DNA of 64,000 bases, taken from positions 1,488,001 to 1,552,000 of the forward strand of contig OY821614.1 in the NCBI GenBank assembly GCA_963682085.1, in the 5' to 3' direction. The position numbers and the translations under genes were made by a program. This document shows positions 34,395 to 41,739 of the stretch, piece after piece. How positions within the stretch are numbered: position 1 is the stretch's first letter; each line of letters begins with the position of its first letter. A model generated the notes under the pieces. It searched no databases, was not told where the DNA came from, and was given only the letters and a program-made list of their open reading frames with translations. Origin of the DNA: Thiodubiliella sp900128405. Lineage in GTDB: Bacteria > Pseudomonadota > Gammaproteobacteria > PS1 > Pseudothioglobaceae.

Positions 34395-37300
34395 TTAAAT
34401 ACCATTGATTCCATCACCATTGCAATCAGAAATCTCAATTAAAACAGGAATTGTGGGGCAATATAGAGCACAACGAACTGGTATTTTATAAATTTCAAAC
34501 AGTGTTGTTTTATAGAAGAGTAATTGCTTGGCATGCTGAGCCTGTTGGCGTTGGATAAATTTTTCTAGCGGTTCATTTTCAGCAGGTTCAGCGGTTTTAA
34601 AGTCAATTATCCATAGCGTGCCTTTATCGATAAACAACCTATCAATGGCAATAGTGCGTCCATCCACTATAAACTCAGCCTCATTTATAGCACTGTCTCG
34701 CGCTTTAAATAACCAATCAAATTTTGAATCACTTTTGGTATTCTCAAGTAGTTTAATGATAAACACTTGCCAACGCTTAATGTCTTGTGGTGCTGTGCCA
34801 ATTTCAATTAATCGATTGCGAATATTCTGTTCACTTGGCGTAAATAATTGTTGTTCGTAATATTGATGCACCAACGAACCTAATGTGCTTTTAAATAAAC
34901 GCTCAAAGTTTTGCTGGTATTGCACAGATTCGCCTTGTGTTTGAGTTTTATTATCAGATGTTTTTAATTGAGAAAATCGATGTAGCAAAGGTGCTTTAAG
35001 GTCTGTTACAGTATCAGGAGTTGTATCAATGTTTTCAAAACGATGCGTAAAAAACGGCATTAAAAATGCCAACAAAGAATTGCCATTGGCTTTGCCAGAT
35101 TGACTCACTGCACCTAATAAATGCAAATTTGTCTTAGCACGCGTCATTGCCACATACAATAAACGCATAGTTTCAAATTTATTTTGTTGCGATTCGATAA
35201 ATTTCAAATATTCATAAGTACTACTTTCACCTTCATCAAAGGCCGATTTAATTGGTGCCAATAACAAAGATTTCTGGGAGAATTCACGCAATTGAATAAT
35301 CGGCGAACTGTCGCTTCTGGGCTTTTTTCCTAAACTGGGAATAATAACAGTATCAAACTCCAACCCCTTTGATGCATGAATGGTCATCAGTTTAACCTGG
35401 GCTTTATCGCTGGGTGCATAGAGACTTTCCATTGCGCTGGTAATAGCGGATATATTAAGGTTATTGTGCTGCTCACAGTGATGAATAATTTGCAAAAATT
35501 CATCTTTAATCGCTAATTCCGTATTGGATAATGTGGCGTTTTTTAACCCTAATTGATTAAGACTGTGGGTTAATAATTCAACAAAATTAAAACGCCCTTG
35601 ATTATTGATGGCATCTTGCAAACAGTGATGCAGGTGTTTGGCGCGTTTCTGCCCATCTTGACTTAATTTTTCCAGCGTATTTACATCCGCAAGTTGCTGA
35701 TAAATAACACAAGAGTCATCAGCAGATAACACCAGTAAATCATTCAAAATAAGCCCACACCAAGGTGCACGCAAAATACTTAACCACGCTAGTTTATCGC
35801 CCAAATGTAACAATGCTTTGGTGAGTGAAAGCAAATCACGGGTTAATAAATGGTTTTGTAATCTGGTAATTTCGACCGACTCAAAGGTAATGTTGTCATC
35901 TTTAAGTTGTTGAGAAATATATTCTAAATGTGAGCGAGTACGCACCAAAACTGCAATTGTGCCAGATGCATTTTTCCCTAAAGAGGCTTTGACAACCTTA
36001 CTAACTGTTTGTGCCTCAAGTCCAAATTGGTCGCAAGCAAAAGGATGAAAAACAATAGCTTGCTCTTGTTCATCATCTGAATTTGAATGCGAATGTGAAT
36101 AAGAAATTGCCCCCTGATAAATATCATTATGCACTGGGAATATATCTTGGAAAAAGTGATTATTGCCCTCAACAATACTTTTTGAAGAACGGAAATTAGT
36201 GCTTAATATCAGCGATATTGGTGCAATATTAACAATACCTTGACCTTGCACCTGTAGAAATAAACTCACTTGCGATTCTCTAAATCGGTAAATTGACTGC
36301 ATCGGGTCGCCCACTAAAAACAGGGTCTTACCATCACCTTCTTGCCATTCATTAACCAGTTTTTCAATGGTGTAAAACTGCGATGTCGAGGTATCTTGAA
36401 ACTCATCAATCAGCAAATGCTGAACTTTATAATCTAAAAATAAAGCAATATCACTCACGCCCGCTGTCTCGTCCAACGCCTGATTAGCATTCAGTGCCAC
36501 TTCGATAAAATCGTGTGCTTGTTCGCATTCAAAATGCAGGTTTAATTGTGCCACACAAAGTTTTAACACCTTGGCAATCGTTACCAAAATATCAGATTGT
36601 TTTTGCGAAAAAACCACATCGGGCAAAGTATTTAATTGCTTCAATCCCAGTCTTAACGCTTCATTAAACAATTCTGCTGGTAATTTTTTCTCCAAAGCCT
36701 TACGCCAATCGCCCTTTTTAGTCAAACAAAAATCACCAATTAATTTCCATTTTTCCAAATCCGCACAATCTACACTAGGCAACGATGTAATCTTATTGTA
36801 ATCTAAGTTATTGTTGGACAACATCAACGCAAAAAAATCTGCCTGAAAATACCGTTCTGCCAAGTGATGCAAATCTTCAAGACTTTTCATAACAATCGCT
36901 TTAGCCGTATCCTGCAACACCTTTGGATCCATCACGCCATCCTTATACAAACGTATCAGCCACTGGTCTCGTTTAGACAACATTTGCGTGACCAAATTTT
37001 CAAACCTAAGCACATTATTATCCAAATGCAACAACAAATCGGCGATTGCCTCACCATATTCCTCATCATCAATCATCAATAATGCCTGCCCAGCCGCCTC
37101 TTTATAAGCATTCTCACGCACCCATTGATCTGCCATAATCTGTCGTGGAACCAACTGATTTGGCAAGGGAAAACGGTTAGTAATCAAACTATAAAGCCCA
37201 TCAATTGTTGAGATTTTCAAACGCTTCGGATTTTGCAACAACTGCCAATCCAATTCCTCTGAACGCCGCATAACACGCAACGCCAAATCATAAGTTATCT

Positions 37301-37547
37301 GCTTATGCACCTCCTTTGGCCGCAAATCAAAACTAGATTGCAACGCCAACAAAACCCGTTGCGTCATTTCCGCAACCGCCTTATTTGTAAAAGTCATTGC
37401 AATAATATTCTCAGGCACCTCACAACTTGCCAACAACTTCAAATACCGTTGCGTTAATAACTCCGTCTTCCCCGAACCCGCAGGTGCTTGAATAATAAAA
37501 GACTGGCTAATGTCTAAGGCTTGTTGGCGTTGGGCTAAATCATTCAT
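34395..37547 (-). CDS. AddA/RecB-like UvrD-family helicase-nuclease
   Basis: 1050 residues. Superfamily 1A helicase motifs: Walker A QAPAGSGKTELLTQRYL (about 18-34), AMTFTNKAVAEM, Walker B LLIDEFQDTSTSQFY, LFLVGDPMQSIYRFR, STNFRSS, and VKLMTIHASKGLEFDTVI. The C-terminal end carries a PD-(D/E)XK nuclease: EFIVDGRTIAIDRLFIDKG then IIDFKTAEP. This is the AddA pattern of double-strand-break processing. An AddB partner is not in the window. Its start overlaps the stop of RloB (ATGA), an arrangement that couples it to a defence pair. Confidence 0.9.
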   Translation of the reverse strand: MNDLAQRQQALDISQSFIIQAPAGSGKTELLTQRYLKLLASCEVPENIIAMTFTNKAVAEMTQRVLLALQSSFDLRPKEVHKQITYDLALRVMRRSEELDWQLLQNPKRLKISTIDGLYSLITNRFPLPNQLVPRQIMADQWVRENAYKEAAGQALLMIDDEEYGEAIADLLLHLDNNVLRFENLVTQMLSKRDQWLIRLYKDGVMDPKVLQDTAKAIVMKSLEDLHHLAERYFQADFFALMLSNNNLDYNKITSLPSVDCADLEKWKLIGDFCLTKKGDWRKALEKKLPAELFNEALRLGLKQLNTLPDVVFSQKQSDILVTIAKVLKLCVAQLNLHFECEQAHDFIEVALNANQALDETAGVSDIALFLDYKVQHLLIDEFQDTSTSQFYTIEKLVNEWQEGDGKTLFLVGDPMQSIYRFRESQVSLFLQVQGQGIVNIAPISLILSTNFRSSKSIVEGNNHFFQDIFPVHNDIYQGAISYSHSHSNSDDEQEQAIVFHPFACDQFGLEAQTVSKVVKASLGKNASGTIAVLVRTRSHLEYISQQLKDDNITFESVEITRLQNHLLTRDLLSLTKALLHLGDKLAWLSILRAPWCGLILNDLLVLSADDSCVIYQQLADVNTLEKLSQDGQKRAKHLHHCLQDAINNQGRFNFVELLTHSLNQLGLKNATLSNTELAIKDEFLQIIHHCEQHNNLNISAITSAMESLYAPSDKAQVKLMTIHASKGLEFDTVIIPSLGKKPRSDSSPIIQLREFSQKSLLLAPIKSAFDEGESSTYEYLKFIESQQNKFETMRLLYVAMTRAKTNLHLLGAVSQSGKANGNSLLAFLMPFFTHRFENIDTTPDTVTDLKAPLLHRFSQLKTSDNKTQTQGESVQYQQNFERLFKSTLGSLVHQYYEQQLFTPSEQNIRNRLIEIGTAPQDIKRWQVFIIKLLENTKSDSKFDWLFKARDSAINEAEFIVDGRTIAIDRLFIDKGTLWIIDFKTAEPAENEPLEKFIQRQQAQHAKQLLFYKTTLFEIYKIPVRCALYCPTIPVLIEISDCNGDGINGI

Positions 37548-38134
37548 TGTTTTTTAATTTTTTGCAAATATTCTACCAATTCGTCAACATTAGTATGGGG
37601 GTTATCCTTTGCATTTTGACATGCAATTGATACCTTGTCCTCTAAAAAAATATTTTCCGACTTATTGTAATTTGGAAGATATTGCTTAAACTCTCTACAT
37701 TTTTTAAGTTCGTCAAAATTAATAAATGGTCTATCAGTTTTTATAAAATGCAGTAACAACCAAAACTCAAAACAAGGCTCTGAAAAAGCATAATAATAGA
37801 CACCCTTAGGCGTTGCCTGGTCAATATGATTTTTTGTTTGTTGATATTTTGTATGCCCATCTTTGTCAAAAACACAATAAACTCTATCAAAGGGGTTTCC
37901 TTGTATTTTAGACTCACTATAAAGTTTTTTTGCTCTATTAAATAGGCTATCAGGTGTTGTTTGCTTAATATCTAATATTTCAATATTAATAGTATTTAAT
38001 TTTAAGCATTCAATCAATTTCTTGAAGTAATTGACTTCAGTTTTACCCTCACAAACAATTAAAACTCTGTCATAAGCTTCTCTTTCTGGGGGTGGTCTAA
38101 AGTTAAAACTAAACTTGATCTTGCGTTTTGCCAT
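37544..38134 (-). CDS. rloB: RloB-like Toprim-domain protein (AbiLii type)
   Basis: 196 residues. A Toprim-like core is seen in VLIVCEGKTEVNYFKKL (catalytic Glu) and VYCVFDKDGHTKYQQ (DxD), followed by AFSEPCFEFWLLLHF, the RloB signature. In RloAB/AbiL anti-phage pairs this protein is the likely nuclease toxin released or activated by the ATPase. One base separates it from the ATPase gene; it overlaps the helicase-nuclease gene by 4. Confidence 0.88.
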   Translation of the reverse strand: MAKRKIKFSFNFRPPPEREAYDRVLIVCEGKTEVNYFKKLIECLKLNTINIEILDIKQTTPDSLFNRAKKLYSESKIQGNPFDRVYCVFDKDGHTKYQQTKNHIDQATPKGVYYYAFSEPCFEFWLLLHFIKTDRPFINFDELKKCREFKQYLPNYNKSENIFLEDKVSIACQNAKDNPHTNVDELVEYLQKIKKQ

Positions 38135-38135
38135 A

Positions 38136-39383
38136 CTATTGTTTTAAATAGGGAACTGCACCATAACGACCAGAAAGATAAGCACTTTCCAAATTATCCA
38201 CACCCTTTCTAACCTTAAAATCAACAAGTGAAAATAATTCTGTAGCATTGCCTTCTTTTTCACAAAACCACACTTGATCTTTTCTAAATGTATCTTGATT
38301 AAGTAGTGATGTTTCATGAGTAACAAAAATAAGTTGTGCACCATGTTTGTTAATCTCTAAATTATGGAACATACTCACTAAATATGCCACCAACTTTGGA
38401 TGCAAACTATTATGCAATTCATCCATCACTAAACAATAGCCATTTGCTAACACATCCAACCACGGGCCTGCAAGCCTAAATAGTTTTTGCGTCCCCTCGG
38501 ATTCTTGATCTTTAAAGTCAAAAGACACTACACTACCATCATCAGATATATGTTGGGTCTCTACTTCAAAGCGTCTAAACTTTAATAAGTCTTCACCTAC
38601 TTTTTCTAAAATTTTCTTCACTTCATCAGAAAATTTTTCTGCATCTACTTTTTCCTCAAGCACAGAAAAACCCTCAATGCCAATATCAGCCGCTTTCATA
38701 AAGGTTAAAATTTCTTCCGCACCTTCTGTACTTTTATTTGCTTGATGACAAGTAAAACCAAAACCTTGCAATAACTCGCCAAATATACTTTTTACCTTGT
38801 CGATAGCGGAAAAAATAGTTGATAGTGATTCACTATTTAACTGCACGGCCGTTGACAAAAATAAAGAGTTAGCTTTAGTGCTTCCTTGCCAAACTTTTTT
38901 CTTACCTTTGAGTCCATTCATTGTTCCCCATTGGTTTGTTGATTGTCTATCAATTAAGTTTTGGGGGCTACCTTTTGGATATTGATACAACCACTCATCA
39001 ACAATCTTTTCTTGAGTGGCAGAAAAACCATATACATAGCGAACCCCGTCATCAATCAAATCTAATTCAAACTCTGTAGGTTGGCTTGCACTTTCTTTAG
39101 AAAGCAAAAAAGGTTCAATGTTTTTAACGCCTTTATTTAGTTGATAACTAAAAGAATCTTCAATAATACTTAACATAGCTCCCAAAGCTAACACCAAGTT
39201 AGATTTACCACTAGCGTTAGCACCATAAATAACAGCACTATTTAACACATCCAGTGTTTTACCTGTGGATAAAGTAACTGTAGTGAAATTGTTTTCTAAC
39301 TCATTCTTTGTAGTTTTTAACAAACTTAATGTTTGTTTTTCTTTAATTGAACGAAAGTTAGTAACAGTGAATCCAAGCAACAT
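38136..39383 (-). CDS. rloA: RloA-like AAA/SMC-type ATPase (AbiLi type)
   Basis: 415 residues. N-terminal MLLGFTVTNFRSIKEKQTL and Walker A IYGANASGKSNLVLALG, a long insertion with NSLFLSTAVQLNSESL, then GTQKLFRLAGPWLDVLANG, Walker B LVMDELHNSLHPKLVAYLV and the switch strand QLIFVTHETSLLN. Such ATPases form assemblies that sense phage proteins and control a nuclease partner, here RloB. Unlike PARIS the partner is an RloB-type protein, so AbiL/RloAB is the better match. The gene has a promoter with a palindrome at 39404-39434. Confidence 0.88.
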   Translation of the reverse strand: MLLGFTVTNFRSIKEKQTLSLLKTTKNELENNFTTVTLSTGKTLDVLNSAVIYGANASGKSNLVLALGAMLSIIEDSFSYQLNKGVKNIEPFLLSKESASQPTEFELDLIDDGVRYVYGFSATQEKIVDEWLYQYPKGSPQNLIDRQSTNQWGTMNGLKGKKKVWQGSTKANSLFLSTAVQLNSESLSTIFSAIDKVKSIFGELLQGFGFTCHQANKSTEGAEEILTFMKAADIGIEGFSVLEEKVDAEKFSDEVKKILEKVGEDLLKFRRFEVETQHISDDGSVVSFDFKDQESEGTQKLFRLAGPWLDVLANGYCLVMDELHNSLHPKLVAYLVSMFHNLEINKHGAQLIFVTHETSLLNQDTFRKDQVWFCEKEGNATELFSLVDFKVRKGVDNLESAYLSGRYGAVPYLKQ

Positions 39384-39403
39384 AATTGATAAAAATATAA
39401 AAT

Positions 39404-39434
39404 AAAATAAATATTTTGACAGTTTCTGTCAAAA
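39404..39434 (-). promoter_or_regulatory. Promoter with overlapping perfect palindrome upstream of rloA
   Basis: On the minus strand TTGACA, a 17-base spacer and TATTTT. The -35 hexamer lies in one arm of TTTTGACAG-TTT-CTGTCAAAA (39414-39434), a perfect 9-base inverted repeat. It may be an operator that represses rloAB, or in part a weak hairpin ending argS transcription. Confidence 0.55.
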
Positions 39435-39456
39435 AGTCAAGTTTATTTGTATTTAT

Positions 39457-41157
39457 TTACATTTTATCAGGTGCAGATACACCCAATAACTCCAAACCAT
39501 TTGCCAATATTTGCTGAGTAGCTTTAATAAGTTTTAAACGACTGGCTTGCAGATTTTTATCTTCAATAAGAAAATCACAATTGTTGTAATAACTGTGAAA
39601 ATCGCTGGCTAAATCACGCAAGTAATAAGCAACAACATGCGGTTCATAATTAAGGGCAGCGTTTTTGATGGTGTCGGCATAACGGCTGAGTTGCTTGATT
39701 AGGGCTTGTTCGTATTTGTCGTTCAGCAATGCCAAATCCGCTTGACCGCTGTCTTGTGCTTTTTCCATCACTGAGCAAATGCGAGCGTGTGCATATTGGA
39801 CATAAAACACAGGGTTTTCATTGCTTTTGGATTTGGCTAAATTTAGGTCAAAGTCCATACTCTGTTCTGATTTACGCAAAATATAGAAAAAACGAGCCGC
39901 ATCATTGCCCACTTCTTTGCACAATTCCTGCAAAGTAACAAACGAGCCACTGCGTGTGGACATCGGTATTTTAACTCCATCTCGATACAAATGAGCAAAT
40001 TGCACCAGCAAAATCTCCAAGGTATCAGGGTTGTGATTCAGCGCTTTAATCGATGCTTTCACTCTGGCAATATAGCCGTGATGGTCAGCCCCCCAGATGT
40101 TAATAATCTTGTCATAACCTCGTTCAAATTTCTCAAGATGATAGGCAATATCAGAGGCAAAATAAGTGTGCATGCCATTATCACGCACCACAACACGGTC
40201 TAAATCATCGCCAAAATCAGTGGTTTCAAACCAAAGTGCCCCTGCTTTTTCGTAAATCTGTCCTGAGTCTTGTAATTTTTTCACCGTTTTTTCACTCAAT
40301 CCACTATCTACTAAAGATTGCTCACAAAACCATTGCTGATATTCAACGCCAAAATTAGCCAAATCAGTTTTAATACCACTCAAAATATCATTAATTGCCA
40401 AATCAAATATTTTCTTATAATCACCACCCAATTGCGACTTGCAATTAGCAATCAAATCATCAATGTGTTTTTCTTTATCACCCCCCTCTTTTTCATCCTG
40501 ACAAACACCCTCAAAAATATCTTTCTTTTCAATTCCCCTAATTTTTTCAGCAATATCAAAAATGTAATCTCCCTTATAACCATTATCTGGAAATGTATCC
40601 GTCCCCAAATAACGCAAATAAACCGAAGTCGCCAAAATATCCATCTGCCGACCCGCATCATTCACATAATATTCGTTATCCACTACAAACCCTATCGCCC
40701 GCAAAAGGTTAGCAACACTCGCCCCATACGCCGCCCCCCGACCATGCCCCACATGCAACGGCCCTGTCGGATTAGCAGACACAAACTCCAACAACACCCG
40801 CTGCCCCTCGCCCACCTTAGACAAACCATAGTCCGCCCCTTGCTCAATAATACGATTAACAACCAACGCATTAGCCCCCTGCGACATAAAGAAATTAATA
40901 AACCCAGGTCCAGCAATTTCAATCTTTTCCACTGCTAAAGTATCAGGAAAATTCGCCTTAATCTGCTCCGCCAACACTCGTGGCGCACATTTCGCCTGCT
41001 TAGACAACGCCATAGCAACATTAGAGGCAAAATCCCCTTGCACCTTATCCTTAGAATGATCAATTCGAACAATCTCAGGCACACTCTCCAGCACACCCTC
41101 ATCCACCAATGCGGTTAAAGCCTGTTTTAATAGAGTTTGTAGTTTTTGTTTCATCAT
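39457..41157 (-). CDS. argS: Arginyl-tRNA synthetase
   Basis: 566 residues. The class I signature is SANPTGPLHVGHGRGAAYG. The N-terminal Add1 domain and the C-terminal anticodon domain (VQYAHARICSVMEKA onward) are complete, with the MSTRSGSFVTL loop in place of KMSK as expected for ArgRS. Two adjacent ATG codons begin the gene; the first overlaps the stop of a small upstream ORF. Confidence 0.95.
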   Translation of the reverse strand: MMKQKLQTLLKQALTALVDEGVLESVPEIVRIDHSKDKVQGDFASNVAMALSKQAKCAPRVLAEQIKANFPDTLAVEKIEIAGPGFINFFMSQGANALVVNRIIEQGADYGLSKVGEGQRVLLEFVSANPTGPLHVGHGRGAAYGASVANLLRAIGFVVDNEYYVNDAGRQMDILATSVYLRYLGTDTFPDNGYKGDYIFDIAEKIRGIEKKDIFEGVCQDEKEGGDKEKHIDDLIANCKSQLGGDYKKIFDLAINDILSGIKTDLANFGVEYQQWFCEQSLVDSGLSEKTVKKLQDSGQIYEKAGALWFETTDFGDDLDRVVVRDNGMHTYFASDIAYHLEKFERGYDKIINIWGADHHGYIARVKASIKALNHNPDTLEILLVQFAHLYRDGVKIPMSTRSGSFVTLQELCKEVGNDAARFFYILRKSEQSMDFDLNLAKSKSNENPVFYVQYAHARICSVMEKAQDSGQADLALLNDKYEQALIKQLSRYADTIKNAALNYEPHVVAYYLRDLASDFHSYYNNCDFLIEDKNLQASRLKLIKATQQILANGLELLGVSAPDKM

Positions 41158-41270
41158 GTCTTCTCTAAACTAAAGTCTGTTATTTTATCATCACCAATCG
41201 GAAAAGGCACTACAGCAAAATAAATTTCACCCCATTTACGAATAACCAACAATTCTTTGTTACTGCTCAT
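41154..41270 (-). CDS. Small ORF of 38 residues overlapping argS
   Basis: MSSNKELLVIRKWGEIYFAV and on to TDFSLEKT. No family known. It begins within the previous small ORF and its TGA overlaps the argS ATG, so translation could be coupled through to argS. The length and overlap suggest either a real tiny gene or a remnant. Confidence 0.4.
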   Translation of the reverse strand: MSSNKELLVIRKWGEIYFAVVPFPIGDDKITDFSLEKT

Positions 41271-41430
41271 CTTTATATTGATATTCAGGCAAATCTTTCG
41301 CTTCAATTCTTACCACTTTTTTGGTTTTTTCATCCCAAACCACTGCATAATGCCCTAAGGCTTTTTTTAATGCCAAGGCTTTATTCACGCTTTTATCAAA
41401 GGATTTTAAAATTTCTTCTTCATCCAGCAT
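41260..41430 (-). CDS. Small ORF of 56 residues with a VW-strand motif
   Basis: MLDEEEILKSFDKSVNKALA with KKALGHYAVVWDEKTKKVVR. The pattern of a helical start, a KxLGxYxVVW strand and a charged turn occurs in small proteins found next to other small genes of unknown role, including some antitoxin-like ones; identification is tentative. Its ATG overlaps the end of the preceding ORF, and its end overlaps the next. Confidence 0.5.
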   Translation of the reverse strand: MLDEEEILKSFDKSVNKALALKKALGHYAVVWDEKTKKVVRIEAKDLPEYQYKDEQ

Positions 41431-41554
41431 TTTTATACTCCAGAATATTATCGTAAACAGTTCGGTTTCCGATTTTTATTTTATTATTATTTTTTGTGAA
41501 AACCATATTTCTATTATCAGAGTTATCAAGGCAAATAATTTCATCTATTAACAT
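41420..41554 (-). CDS. Small ORF of 44 residues, first of three nested small ORFs
   Basis: Begins MLIDEIICLDNSDNRNMVF and ends at a TGA inside the start of the next ORF (ATGCTGGATGA). A TATAAT on the minus strand lies roughly 30 bases before it, so it may head a small operon leading into argS. Function unknown. Confidence 0.4.
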   Translation of the reverse strand: MLIDEIICLDNSDNRNMVFTKNNNKIKIGNRTVYDNILEYKNAG

Positions 41555-41739
41555 AGAATAATCATTAATTGTGGAAAATTATATACCTAAATCTGCATAA
41601 CCAACCTTAAACCATTTCCTCTAACTGTCACTTTTGGTTTTTTTCATCTTTTATAGGCTTCTTATCTTCATACTCAGCCTTGTCTTTTGGCTTTGGAAAT
41701 AGTGTCTCTTTCAGGGCTTTTCTACTTGTTTCAAGGTTA

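Noticed and set aside
37544..39383. PARIS (AriA-AriB) as identity of the ATPase/Toprim pair
   Set aside because: The second protein has RloB features (VCEGKTE, DKDGH, SEPCFEFWLL) rather than the DUF4435 layout of AriB, so RloAB/AbiL fits better.
40318..40938. 206-codon plus-strand open frame inside argS
   Set aside because: Antisense shadow of a conserved enzyme; its composition follows from argS codon bias.
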